Assembly (NCBI GenBank): GCA_944472155.2
Contig: OX235279.1
Coordinates: 142,944,920 to 143,008,919 of the forward strand
Direction: 5' to 3'
Source: Trichobilharzia szidati
Lineage: Eukaryota; Platyhelminthes; Trematoda; Strigeidida; Schistosomatidae
Length of the DNA: 64,000 nt
In this document: in pieces, positions 13,298 through 24,656 of the stretch
How positions within the stretch are numbered: the first letter of the stretch is position 1
Layout of the letters: each line of letters starts with the position of its first letter
Notes under the pieces: model-generated
Seen by the model: the letters and a program-made list of their open reading frames with translations, nothing else
The model's database searches: none
What the model was told of the DNA's origin: nothing
Translations under genes and position numbers: made by a program

Positions 13298-13780
13298 TTG
13301 TATGGAGGATTTCATCATGAGCTGACATCAGTTAGAGAACCACTGGAAAACCTGGGAGTACTGGACAGCTGTTTCGTCCTAGTTTGGGACTCTTCAGCAG
13401 TACGCACCCACCGGGATTCGAATCCAGGACCTTCTGGTTACAAGGCGAGCTCGTAGACCATTGAGCCACTGGGACCCGATCCAATGGTCCTTGAATTCTA
13501 ACTTCTGCCAATTCACGACATAGCGCGACCATTTCGCAATGTCTTCTTAGATGAGTTACTGTCACATCTTCAACCTGCTGTACCCTACTGGTCACGGCTT
13601 CCCACTAGAACCCCAGGTTAACTGCCTGAATAGGGCCAGTCACTAGTGAGCATCAGATTAATTTTCAAGTATTGGTTTGGTAGGGATTTTGTTTAATTGT
13701 ATGGAGGATTTCATCATGAGCTGACATCAGTTAGAGAACCACTGGAAAACCTGGGAGTACTGGACAGCTGTTTCGTCCTA

Positions 13781-13789
13781 GTTAGATTT
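13781..13789 (+). repeat. 9-bp direct repeat at right edge of array
   Basis: GTTAGATTT, identical to 3711-3719. Its first three bases also match the unit. The array breaks off here in the middle of the hammerhead of the 26th, partial unit. Confidence 0.6.
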
Positions 13790-13869
13790 CACATGACAAT
13801 GAATTCCGCCCAAGTGCACAAATGGCGAATGGGTTAGTTTCGTAACAAAGTTCATTCCTGTGTCGTGGT

Positions 13870-13960
13870 GTCGTCGGTGTGTACTGCTCAGGAGGCGCAG
13901 ACTAGGATGGACAGTCCGTCCAGTGCTATTTGGTTTCCAATGACCTCTAGATGATGTTGT
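13870..13960 (+). repeat. Decayed Sm-alpha-like SINE fragment, plus strand
   Basis: GTACTG (13881-13886), ACTAGGATGGACAG, CCGTCCAGTGC and a following TGGTTTCCAATGACCTC correspond, with many changes, to the ribozyme part of the array unit read in the opposite direction. The core is destroyed. Confidence 0.5.
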
Positions 13961-14755
13961 TGGCAACCAAAGCTACACAGGGATATTAAAAGTGTTTTAA
14001 GTTAAATACGGCTGAAAAGAAACAATAAAATAAAATGATGTCATGCTATCCCCCTAAATTTGATGTCCTTGCTTTGTTCAAAATCTTCGAAAATTGTCCA
14101 ATGAAATTAACATCTCCACACGGAAACACAAGTCTAAATTTAGGAGCAAAATATTGTACCTCAGTAGCTAACTATTTAAAGTGCTGGTTACTGCTTCAGA
14201 CCCCAACATATGTACTTAGTCATATCTGGTAGACATCGGTAATAACTCATAATGAAACACTGGGAATTTACTATTTTCTGATGATGAAAATAAAAAAAAT
14301 TAATGACGGACGGTTGAATATAATTTACAGGAACCTATAAGCCTAGGATTCTTGTTTACCAGCATTCTTCGGACAGATGTTTCTGAACTCTTGAAAGAAC
14401 TGATATTTCCTTAGAGATTCTAATTCCCATAACAGCCCTCGAGCTATGGCTGATCTGCTTGCTTAATGAGCACAGTGAAAACTTTGTTGATAGAACTCAC
14501 TCAGCGCTAAGGTGTAGACAATGTATATATATACACCGAAGTGAATAGTCAATACATGCAGTAACAGGTATCCCCGTTTTCTCACAGAGAAAAATATTCA
14601 TATAGTCATAGTTACGTTATATGTAGATAAATGCATGTACTCATACAGAATCCATACTGTTCATTATGGTATATATATAGGATAGGAGAAAAACCTTCAC
14701 CTCAGTGTCCATTATTCGTCTAAATAACCACAAGGAGCTTTTTTAGCCATGATGC
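13961..14755. other. AT-rich DNA with no recognised gene
   Basis: Contains short TA-rich runs (around 14522-14534 and 14671-14680) and a 65-codon open frame at 14035-14232 with no recognisable domain. Nothing is assigned. Confidence 0.4.
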
Positions 14756-14762
14756 TTTAGCT

Positions 14763-14945
14763 TTGCAATACATAAAATCTGGACCACAGCAGATTTCGTC
14801 AACACGTCACAGCATTGCAGTTGACTCCTCGTACAGAGTCTTTTGGAAAGTGAAGAAAAATCTACCAAAAGCAGTATGTATTCGACTTTTCTGTACTACC
14901 ATATGCATCAAAAAATTCAATCTGTACATTTACCATGGATTTAGT
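14763..14945 (+). pseudogene. Penelope-like element, tiny C-terminal relic
   Basis: The frame reads 'RHSIAVDSSYRVFWKVKKNL' and later 'CIKKFNLYI', which matches the pattern of the PLE C-terminus ('H.....SFRIIYKV', '..LKPDLYIQ') seen at 34679-34987 and 38339-38905. The GIY-YIG head and the conserved EA motif are lost. Confidence 0.5.
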
Positions 14946-16990
14946 TCTGTTTCATCCCTTACTTTTCGATTTTTGTGTTTTGTTTATTCATTCCCTTCAC
15001 GTTTTCCCTTTTTCATTTATAAAAAGCATTATTTCAGTTTGTTTCCACGCCTATCCAATTCATCTCCGTATTCATTAGAAAAAACTAGTTTATAATCCTG
15101 CGTAATTTTGTTTCTAAACCCCTTGTAATCTATATCCACACCGTAGAACTTCCATATCAAGTTGGAAATTATTATCACCAATCTCCTCTTTCGTTATTAT
15201 GTGGAATTAAATAATAATTGTATGTATATAAATGCGATTCTACAGCTACTTTTGAGGATGAAGTCACTGAAAGGATATCTCTACTGAGTTATTTGTCCTT
15301 TTCTCTCTATTCTCCTGATGGGTATTTTCCCCTGCGAATATACACAGGTAGTTTCCCTACTTTGCATTTGTGCTGATACTAACTAGAAACTCAGTGTTTG
15401 AAACTGATAATCGGAGTGAATAAAATGACTTGTAAGTGAAACGATGAATTTAGAGGTTGTTTTTTTAACAATATCTTTAAAAATATGCACGCACAAAAGT
15501 CACCCCACTAAAAAGCAGCGTATAGCAACAACTCTGCTGAATTAATCACACTGATTAGCACTCTTGATATGCAGTCTACGTAATAATGAGATTTACGTAT
15601 GAACTATTAAAAGTTCATTTTTGTGAACGTTTATTATCCTTTCATTGATAGGAAAGTCCGAGATTTAGCCTAGTATTCGTACTCTGAATCCATCAAACCT
15701 TTAATAATCTCATGCAGAAAATTTGTTTGAAATTGTTGATAAAAAGTCTTACTGTAAAATTAAAACTGGAAATGTCCTGTGCGTATTAACTTTATATGGC
15801 TTCTCTCTTAAGCATCATAAACAATATTTACAACCTATAGATATTGGGTTCTTCTCACAATACATAAATTTAAAAATAAATGACTTTTTATCAGAAGTCA
15901 CACTTGACAGCGTCATATTGCTCTTTAACAAACTTGTTAAGCATTCAAAGAATATTTTTGTGTTAAAATAAATGAAGTAATGACTATTTAGATTATGCTC
16001 CTTAATTCGAAAGTAAAACTATTTGCATGTCTCTCGTCCTTACGGAACAATATCTTGTGCATAAGTGTTGAACATGGTAGATCCTAGATATCAGTTATTA
16101 CTTCGCAACTACTTGCCTTCTCTCTATCCCATCAGTTTTATAAATGGAAAGCAGCAATTTTTCAGCTGCACTAGTTATTAAGAAGTAATTTAACAAGTGA
16201 ATTAGAAGCCCATTCATCCTCAGATTTTGGTTTGCCACTGTGCAACTTCAGTCATTTCGAAAACAAGTACTGAGGAGTAAGAGACTGGTAAAAATAGAAT
16301 TATTGTTTATTGGATAGTAAGAAAATCTATAACCATCCATCGATTTCAAAATTTGCGAATATCATCTATTGTCTGTTGCTTATTAGGTTCTTCTCGGAGT
16401 TGTAACCTTCTTCTGGTGTTTCTTTTTCATTGGCTATCCCAGTGATATAAATTATCATCTCTTCTCTGGCATCATTACTCAATACACTACTCATACCTGA
16501 CTGTTAGTAACATACACTTCACTACAACTATTACTGAGCATTTTTAGTTGATAATTTTACAATAGATTTCATTGATACATATCTACTGATAATATGACTA
16601 ACTTTAAACTTTGGACACAATATTTGTGTAAAAACACGATTGCAGTACAATCCTGATTTCATTAACAGAGTAGCATATTTACATAAAATTATGAGAAGAC
16701 CTAAAATATAAACATATAGGTATATAGTAGTTTGATCAATTTTCGCGTTATCGATAATCTGCCTACGATGACGACGACTTTATAGGCTCCTGAACTATAT
16801 CGTTCAATGAAAAGTACTTTTAAACACTTTTTATTATATTATTTCGTTTTTTCCCTTTTTTTTGAAAAACAAAACTGCTGCCATTTTACTCATCTAAAAT
16901 GCTCTTTCCAATTGTTCTTTATGGGCAAAATGACCAATGATCACAAGATTCCTACACTGAACTGTCACTGGGAGGGGAGGGGAGGGGTAA
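14946..16990. other. AT-rich DNA with no recognised gene
   Basis: The first few hundred bases may be the 3' flank of the PLE relic. An 82-codon open frame at 15723-15971 and a 74-codon frame at 16807-17031 have no recognisable domain and compositions typical of AT-rich noncoding DNA. Confidence 0.35.
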
Positions 16991-16994
16991 TCAC

Positions 16995-17210
16995 TTTTAT
17001 GCATCTAGTCCTTAATGTTGACACTGAATGAATTCTGTCAACCAAACTTGCCGTATCATCACTAAGGTGACCTGTCAACGCAATCCACTTTAAACCTAAG
17101 TTTCATGCTTACTGGCGTTCATCATCAGGAAGCGTCTGCAGCCTCCAATGAATAGATGTCGACTGGCAGATTCAAACCTGCGTTATCCAGTACTACAGTT
17201 ACAAATGTTA
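16995..17210 (-). repeat. Dispersed repeat with a B-box-like word
   Basis: A stretch near 16998-17100 resembles 33415-33560 (shared ATCTAGTCCTTA and CTGAATGAATTCT). On the minus strand GCAGGTTTGAATCTGCC (about 17165-17181) looks like a B box inside a tRNA-like stem. A tRNA-derived SINE is likely, but its ends are unclear. Confidence 0.4.
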
Positions 17211-19730
17211 AGAATTAACTAACTGTCTGGATATAAATATGTGGATAGTTCAGACAAATCTGTTGAACTTAAGGTCGTGATTTTGTTCATATGACTGATT
17301 TAATTCTATTCAAATGTATCTAGGAGATTAAAGTGAATTACGGATCAAGCATTTTAAGGTCTTGTGATTCCCAGTAATTCATTTTAACGAAAGTTAAAAG
17401 ACCTAAGGCGAAGTATGTCTAACCTATTATGGGTAAATTTTGTCTATGTCTAACCTACTTGTATGTAAGAAACGTAGCAGAAGAGATTGATGAACGCAAA
17501 GTAATCACATTGAAAGTCTATGGTTAAATCAAATTTAAATTAGGCTACATTCACTTTATGTTTGCTTTATGAATGAAATTTCTATCCGATAATTTTGGAG
17601 CTAAACAATTCTTGTCCGATCAATAGCCTGCTCAATTCAGCCAACTCTAAAGCTACTTGCACATCTCTCATTGGCTAACATTGATTTGGTCACGGTCATT
17701 CACTCTGATCAACATTTGTCACGTGATTAGCATATATTGATCACGCGATATTAGCTGGATAAACAAATGGGTGGATGAGGAAAGGAATCCCTTAATTTGT
17801 TGACTACCAAAGAAGATTTTCTGAAGTAATGTGGAATAATTTCTATCAGTCTCTAACATTCGCTCTAAACTGTTAAAAGAAAAATATTTTCGGTGATAAT
17901 TTCCAAACGAATTTCCAAAAAGAAGTATATGTCGTCCCGCAACCGCCTTTTGTTGCATTTTGTACTCAGAAATCCACGTCTGTTCTTTTAAGATAATGTA
18001 ATCACCAACTGACTGGGTATAAGGATAATGTTCTAAATATTCTTCGTTCCAAATAACCAGTTTAGTTAGCTTAGTAACAGAAATAGAGCGCATACTTCTT
18101 GATTTGTTTGCTCAGTAACCTGGAAGGTGCATCATATCTCAGGATTTTCATTTAAATTTATCCAGAGTAACCGTTATTTAAATCTATATTGCTATTAGTA
18201 TCGAACTAGCATAACTTCTTTATTTGACTATCACCATATTTGTTTTAGAACTGTATAGTTGGGACAGATTAAATAAATAATTTTTCGACTCCCACTAGTT
18301 TTGTTGGTACCTTCATTGAGACAACAAAATAGTGATTCTCACAATTCAATTAAATATTTACAATTTAAGTACTTTCTGGAAAAAGTGAATTTACAGTCTC
18401 CAGCATGATAACATCACGATGTGAATTTTGTTTCCCGATCTGGGGAATACTTTGCTGAAATTGAATGAGCACCTATGATAGATAATTAATAACTAGTGGC
18501 ACCGACCTTCTACTGGAAGCTTATTTGTACCATCCGAACAACTTTGTGTGATTTTTGAGTTCTGCACACTCTTTAGTTGACTAATCATGTAGACGTCAGC
18601 AAAAAAGACATAGAGTGTAGGAGGTTTGCAGGCTACATTTTTAAGTACTAGTCTCCGAAAACACTTAGTATGACAAGTATATATATGTACATATGTATAT
18701 ATCTTACTAATCAGCAGCACTATGAAATAAAATAAAATAATGGATCTCACGACCCGTTTTCGAAATACTGTTATCTATGATATGGCAGCATAAGTACAGA
18801 ATTGAAGGACTTGAACAACTGACGGATTACTTGAACGACTTTCATATGGTTCATACACACGAGTCCTGGACACGGGAAGTGAAGATGCTACTAGATTATT
18901 GAGACAGTGAAATTATCTAGGACAATTTTTTGTTTTTAAGTAACTAAACTTGACACCAAATGGCAACAGCTGAAAATGAAAATAAACGAGTTCTGACCTG
19001 AAAAGTGCTAGTTTGGATTTGGTAGCACTGTTCCTCAAAAAGGAAGGAGGAATTTGACCACAGACAAAAAGGGGTGTATGCAAGAGTCAATGGTATTATT
19101 TCAAGGATAATCATCGATACCATGGCTATTATTACTACTGTTATTCTTATTATTGCGAATTATTCACCTTAGGTAAGACCGTTAAAAGGAATTTACGTGA
19201 AGTTGAAGAATATGGTTCTGGAAAGAGTATGGCCAAAGCTGATACAAGACCTGTCTAACGTTGAAAAAAATGTGGCGAGTAAAATAAGACAGGAAGACAC
19301 TGAGTTAACAAATAGTATGGAGCATAAAACTTATACCAAAGGGACTTAGGGTATCAAATACATAACTTTGAGAAGTTGTATTATTTAATCACATAGATCA
19401 GTTGGCTTGAGCTATCAATTTGGACTGGTATTTGTGTTTAGATGACGTTTATTCAATGCATTATATATTTACACACATAATACCATATTGTAAAACTTAC
19501 GAAGCCGGTAGACCTTTACTATCAACTGTGAGCTGATTATAAAGGAGGTTTAAAATGGTAACAGAAAGCTGTATATAAACACAGACAAATAAATACACAT
19601 TCTTATGAAGCGATAATAATCTCAATACCACTGAAGCCTTCAACAATAAAAGATCCAACAACCATGTCTTACTTTATGGAGAACTACTTTTTCGTGACCA
19701 TTGAAAAGAAGTTAAAGTGAGAAAGTGACT
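17211..19730. other. Intergenic DNA with no firm gene
   Basis: Holds a 124-codon minus-strand open frame at 17719-18093 with no domain, signal peptide or family likeness that I recognise. It could be chance or part of an exon. TATA-rich runs occur at 18680-18700. The last part lies downstream of the host gene. Confidence 0.35.
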
Positions 19731-19734
19731 TTGT

Positions 19735-19740
19735 TTTATT
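19735..19740 (-). promoter_or_regulatory. Possible polyadenylation signal of the secreted-protein gene
   Basis: AATAAA on the minus strand, about 110 bases past the stop codon at 19852. Position and sequence fit, but AATAAA is common by chance in AT-rich DNA. Confidence 0.4.
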
Positions 19741-19851
19741 TTTATTATTCAAATTGGTGTATTTTTTGTTCATTTCTGCACATGTATATATATATGAAGG
19801 GACGCGGAGTTTTTTCAGTTTCCTTTTACTTTCTATATAGCTGAAAACATT

Positions 19852-21045
19852 TTATATGGATAAAAGTGGATCTTCATTGTTTATCGTGTTTAAATTCACT
19901 TGCCTTAGTAAATGTCGTGGCATTCCATAGATATGCGGTTCATCTTCACTATTCACATAGTTCTCATCATCTTCTGGCTTGTTTATCACTAGCCACGGTT
20001 GTAAATCACTTTCTGAAAGTTGATAATCAAGGTTGCTTGGTCGTGTATGACGACTATGATAATATCTGTTTCTATGGTTTACATAGGAATTTCTATCTGC
20101 ATCATTGTGATCGTCGTCTTCAATATCAGACTGATGACGAGGATGATATGGTTCGTCCAGTAGTCCTTCTTCCTCTTTTTGCTTATGTATTAATTGTTTC
20201 AATATATATAAACGTATCTTCTCCAGTGTTAACTGTTCCGCTTCGCTTAAACGTCTTGTATTCTGTTCAGAATTCTTCAGTAAGTCCACAGTGTCAATGT
20301 CATCATTATCAAAATGAATGAATTCTTTAGGTAAACTGGGCAAATTTTTTCGCCTCTTGTATCGACTACTGGTAGTAGTATCTTCCAAATTAACCATTTC
20401 CTCATCATTTCCATAGTTATGGCTCTGGGCTATTTTGTCGTAAATGTCTTCGTTGACAGCTCGGTAATCATTATCGATGGGACCGATTTTTCGTTCGTCT
20501 AATAAGTAATCATGATCTATGATTGGTACCATAATGTTGTTTTCCCTGATTTTATCGGATTCATCATCCAAAATGTTAGCACGCTTGTCATTGTTCCACA
20601 GTGATTTCAGTGACTTTAATACTTCACGTGCAACTTTAGCCCGGTTTTTAGCCTCTAAAGCTGCTTTCTGTAATGATTCAGCTTGATGAACAGATTCACT
20701 TGCCTCTTGCTCCAGTTGTATTGCTCTAGTGATCTCAGAAGTAACTTGTGCGCTCAGGGCTGATTGCAACTGAAGGAGTTCCTCTTCATTCGGTATTGAT
20801 AAAGTTGATAGGGTATCCGTTGTCGTAGACACTTTTGACGATGATATTGGCTTGTAAAGTGGTGCTAATGATAATAGTACATTTTCACTATTCAAAGCAT
20901 TATCATAGCCATCCTTGTCAATGTCTTCTCTTATGCTTGGAAAAGAACTCTCATAATTTTTGCCACTTGAAGGTAGGGAAAGAGTATGCGTTGTACAGAT
21001 TGCAATAGTTATTAAAAAATATGCAAAGTATAAATTCCAGGACAT
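19852..21045 (-). CDS. Secreted acidic coiled-coil protein, function unknown
   Basis: A 397-residue frame without stops, the clearest host-type gene here. Residues 1-23 form a typical signal peptide: short polar start, hydrophobic core 5-18 and a small-residue end. Residues 86-148 are a long heptad-like helix rich in E, Q, A and K, probably coiled coil. A basic cluster KRRK at 230-233 could be a processing site. Residues 262-296 are a second charged helix, and 299-340 are rich in H, D and R. There are no cysteines after the signal peptide and no transmembrane span, so the protein is probably secreted. The start is chosen because the signal peptide follows it directly. I recognise no family; a secreted stage-specific protein or a prohormone-like precursor is possible but unproven. 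Further exons cannot be excluded. An antisense 151-codon frame (19866-20321) is a shadow. Confidence 0.75.
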   Translation of the reverse strand: MSWNLYFAYFLITIAICTTHTLSLPSSGKNYESSFPSIREDIDKDGYDNALNSENVLLSLAPLYKPISSSKVSTTTDTLSTLSIPNEEELLQLQSALSAQVTSEITRAIQLEQEASESVHQAESLQKAALEAKNRAKVAREVLKSLKSLWNNDKRANILDDESDKIRENNIMVPIIDHDYLLDERKIGPIDNDYRAVNEDIYDKIAQSHNYGNDEEMVNLEDTTTSSRYKRRKNLPSLPKEFIHFDNDDIDTVDLLKNSEQNTRRLSEAEQLTLEKIRLYILKQLIHKQKEEEGLLDEPYHPRHQSDIEDDDHNDADRNSYVNHRNRYYHSRHTRPSNLDYQLSESDLQPWLVINKPEDDENYVNSEDEPHIYGMPRHLLRQVNLNTINNEDPLLSI

Positions 21046-21254
21046 AGTTTACAGTCTGACAGTATGTGATCAGCGTACTCTCGTCAAATTATCATTATAG
21101 CGTTGAATAATTATGCAATGTTCATTATTATAGTGTGTGTACGTGAGTTTCTTTTTTTATCTAATGAGTATTTCACACCAAATGTTTCAAATAACTGATT
21201 TCACTGCTACGACCACACTCATGTTTTTAAATGGCAGTATTTCTGAATACTTAC

Positions 21255-21287
<33 letters not shown>

Positions 21288-22075
21288 TCAGAAATATTTG
21301 GGGTGAAAGGTATACACATATCTAAATTGTCACTAAGGTAGACAATAGGATAGACATACAGACATTAAGTAGGCATTTTCATACGTATTCACGACTGCAT
21401 AAAATTTTTCTATAGCAAATCTAAACATGCAAACAAACAATCGCTAAACTTAAGAAGTAGTTTGTAGACATGCTAGATGAGGCAGTGGGATGAGACATGT
21501 CATTTGGGAAATGAGAATAAGTATATTTATGATGTAGCGAATAAAATGCTAATGAGAACTGGATCAATAATCTCAGGATATAACGTGCATCAACCAATCA
21601 TAAAAGGGTTACTTCCCTCTTTCTGATCCAGGGTGATTTGATGACGGCAAAATTATTTCTTCATCAGGCTAACGGTGAAACCTTTGAATGATGGTAGTAA
21701 TTTCCTGAAGTTAGCTGTTAGAGATAGTTAAAATGAGTATAGGAGAAACACACACACACTAACATTTTTTCACAGACAAACATCATTACATAAGAAGGGG
21801 AGAATTAAATTACTGGATAATTATTCTGAAAATGATTCTGCACTGTTTTCTGCATATAATTAGCTACTTTAATGAAAGAAAGAAAAGGCTTCAACATAAT
21901 TCTCATCTACCTGAGAATTTGATAAAAGAAGCACAGTTAGTAGTACAATCAAATAGTTTTGGTTTTCAGAGGTTCATAAGTTGATCCCAGTTCATGATGA
22001 TAAAGAGCTGTATTATTCTGTCTAGTGTTCTGGATTAAAACTCAGAACTGCACAGTTATCCCTTAATTCTCTTCC
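21046..22075. other. 5' flank of the secreted-protein gene with a (TA)n microsatellite
   Basis: A TA dinucleotide run occupies about 21254-21284, some 210 bases upstream of the start codon. The rest is AT-rich and without recognised genes. No core promoter element can be assigned with confidence. Confidence 0.5.
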
Positions 22076-22079
22076 TTCT

Positions 22080-22262
22080 CGTTCTTTTGAATTCCTTTCA
22101 CGGAGTAAAGCCGCTTACCTCACGTCCAACTATTCCTTTCCATCAGGCTTACTTAATACTGAACAAACGAGGCAAAGTAGTACGTCGGGCAGGAATCGAA
22201 CTCCGGACCATGTGAGTGGTCGGCAAGCATTCTACCACTGAACCACCTACGATATTTATAAC
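22080..22262 (-). repeat. tRNA-derived SINE, second family
   Basis: Minus strand: A box TGGTTCAGTGGTAGAATGC (22227-22245) and B box GAGTTCGATTCC (22192-22203), like a Gly-type tRNA head. The downstream body shares words with the copy at 53915-54040 (ACGTCC, TTCCTTTCC). This SINE differs from the hammerhead SINE. Confidence 0.65.
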
Positions 22263-22790
22263 TAGAATGGGGCTGTCTGAGTTCGCATGGCAGAGATTTG
22301 AAGACGATGGTGTTTGAAACCTTAGCTTATGAGTCTAAAAGTTTGCTTCACCTTCCCTTTAGTTGAAACGCGAAAACAAATTAGGCGTATAACCCAACGC
22401 ATCCTGAGGAATTTGAATACAAAACAAATCAAACCATCCAGTCCCTTAAGAATACATAGTGTAGTAGGAATCCAAGTATAAAAACTAAGTAACTAAAACC
22501 AGTACTGAGGTTTCAGGGGACAGGAAGTTTGAATACTACAATCTTTATGTGGCATCAATGACTTAATATTGCATGTGCCTCGGAATTAGGAATACTATAG
22601 ATTAAGTATAATTCCAACTTACTCCAAGACAAATCTTAGGATCAAATACCTTCGGTACAGAGTTTTATTGTTTTGAGTTGTTGAATTTATGGAGATTTGA
22701 ATAATATGGAAATAAATTGCCTCACGGAAAGACAAACGTCGTAGCAATGGTTTACACTGTTAAGGGATTTACAGAACCAACATGTGCATT
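22263..22790. other. No recognised feature
   Basis: AT-rich sequence without a convincing open frame or repeat. Confidence 0.35.
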
Positions 22791-22794
22791 CACG

Positions 22795-23115
22795 GCTTCA
22801 ATAATTTCTATGCGATGACTGGTAGGAAAGGATGAGGAAGCAAGAAGCTACTCTGGTATTTTACAAACCAGCAAGCAACCTATTTACGGCACAACCAACA
22901 AATGTGCAGAAGCAAATGGAGATTGGTTGGAAATATGCTGAGGAGACTGCTAGTTGACGTCACACACTAGTCACGTCCAGTGGTGGAATCTGAATGGGAA
23001 GAAACGAGTTAGGCTTTCTACGGTGACATGCAGGAGATCATACCAGCTGGAAAGGAAAGCCGGTGTATATTCGTGGAGCCAGCTAAAAATGGCTGCATTG
23101 TGAATACATCTTGCT
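22795..23115 (+). pseudogene. Decayed RTE-type LINE C-terminal fragment
   Basis: Shares the order of words of the RTE tail copies: a stretch like 'GRNRWRLVGNMLR' around 22905-22945, followed by the segment equivalent to 'VEFEWEETS.AFYGDMQEI' and an end resembling 'SWSQLK.AA'. Many frameshifts. Best read as an old RTE/SR2-like 3' end. Confidence 0.5.
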
Positions 23116-23985
23116 AAGTTCCTATTTTCCTCTAAGAATTCAAGAAATGAATAGTAATATGACTAACTAATCATATATTTCCATCATCATCTATTGATTA
23201 ACAAAAATGAAATGGAGAAGTGCTCGTCTCCACTTTAGTTTGTAATAATCATGGTCAGTGAGAGGCATTCACTGTGTACTTACAAGGATAAAGTAGCTAA
23301 AAGTTGGATGAAAAGAATCACCCTTACTCTGTCCAAAGTCAAATTAAGTTCTATCACTTTGATCTATTTACTTCAAATCATCCTTTAAGTTTAGGTTTAA
23401 TTAGGAATAATAGCTTTTAAAGATACCTTGTACGTTCTAAATGATAATGATGTTAGTAAGTTAAAGTAAGACGTTAATAACTTGTTGTATTTTGAATAAA
23501 GAAAAGGATAACAAGTATTGTAAACATGACTTCTTTAAAATTACTACTCTACTTTTGAATCTGTAACTGACCCTTATCATCATTTATGTTTGTAAGGACA
23601 TATCACACACTGAAATACTGACTGAGGTGAAGCAATTCATACCTTTGCGCTGGTGAACACAAACTAGCAGTCAAAAGGCATCACATATGCTGTTTTACAC
23701 GAATTCATGTGTAGAGCCAAGAGCATCAGTTCCACTGGAAATGATTAAATGTCTTTAACAGGAGAAACACAAAGAGTGCCACAGAATCCCTAAAAGCCTT
23801 GTACTGAGGTCAATTTGTAACTAAACAAAGGACAAGTTTATCAGTTGATAAAAACAGTTAGCAAGATCAAAAGGTTAAATTTCAGGTCACTGACATCAGC
23901 AATATCAGTACAAGCGAAAAAAGCCTTAAGGAAGTTGATATAAGAATAAAACTGGTGCAGTTTGGAAGAGGATAATTCCATTATG
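23116..23985. other. No recognised feature
   Basis: AT-rich. No open frame above background and no tRNA-like or PLE sequence identified. Confidence 0.35.
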
Positions 23986-24401
23986 GGTAAAATTTATTTT
24001 GATAGGTCTCATAGTAATATTTACTGATAACTTTTCGAGAAAAATTTATTGCTTATAATTGTATCGAGGTGCTCACACAACTTTCTAACTTCGTTTATAT
24101 AATTTGATTATTTTCCATTGTTTGATTTCATTGTTAGTAATATTTTCCATATTTCCGGTATGAGTGATGAGTCAATCCTATTGCACGTGTTGGTGTAGAC
24201 TCAATGAACAAGGATTCAGTAATCAACCTCTCTTTCCACTTATCTAGAATTTTAACCCTCTCCTATCCAATTGTGTGGTTGTGTGTTAATACATGCAGTG
24301 CAATTGCTGAGCTTTTTTCTAAATTACTTATCTTCTCGGGGTCAACCATTCTTACCTTAGCTAAATTCTTATGTTCTGACAATCTGACTACCCCTTATCT
24401 A

Positions 24402-24656
24402 CTAGTGTGACCTACCTAATTGACCTAACTCAAGGTCATTGTGGGGTATTTTGTAAATTATATTATTTTGTCTAATTGGGTCAACCGGGTCCTTTAGCCC
24501 ACAGAGCTTGTCCCTGAGTGAGTTTGTAGGTTTGAATGCTACCCTAACTCCTACTTTATCAAGAATCCTATTTAGGGTCTTAGACGTCCACTCATTATAT
24601 GGTAAAACTGTAGATGCCTTATATTCTCTCTTATTTATCCTTATTAGGTTCCCCAT
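24402..24656 (-). pseudogene. PLE linker and start of GIY-YIG domain (broken)
   Basis: The frame reads 'VLPYNEWTSKTLNRIL', then 'FKPTNSLRDKLCGLKDP', then 'QNNIIYKIPHND', where the endonuclease begins. It matches the same order in the intact copy (SVVIPYKEGTSEALRRIL and so on). It ends at a stop shortly after the first GIY motif, so no nuclease could be made. Confidence 0.75.

Larger units (their letters stand above)
3717..13783 (-). repeat. Tandem array of 399-bp SINE/hammerhead units (25 full copies plus a partial copy)
   Basis: The unit repeats with an exact 399-bp period for about 10.07 kb. By eye the copies are identical, except one unit with two substitutions (13024 and 13113). Read on the minus strand, each unit has a tRNA-like Pol III promoter, a hammerhead ribozyme, a TTTT run, and about 270 bp of other sequence that also occurs in the dispersed copies at 35391-35692 and 58230-58623. 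The unit is therefore one whole SINE plus a linker of about 15 bp (around TTAATTGTATGGAGG) that I do not see in the dispersed copies. The array starts and ends at different points within the unit. Each unit holds an 87-codon open frame on the minus strand, but it runs across the tRNA-like part and is not believable as a protein. Confidence 0.97.

Noticed and set aside
3756..13595. Twenty-five identical 87-codon minus-strand open frames in the array
   Set aside because: They run across the tRNA-like promoter and ribozyme of a SINE, recur only because the DNA repeats, and match no protein type.
3717..13783. CRISPR-like array
   Set aside because: The units are 399 bp, carry no distinct spacers between short repeats and lie in a eukaryotic genome.
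15723..15971. 82-codon plus-strand frame as a gene
   Set aside because: Composition is that of AT-rich non-coding DNA and no motif is visible.
17719..18093. 124-codon minus-strand frame as a gene
   Set aside because: No domain, signal peptide, homologous copy or clear splice signal. It may be part of an exon, but the sequence does not support a call.
19866..20321. 151-codon plus-strand frame
   Set aside because: It is antisense to the secreted-protein gene and has no independent features.
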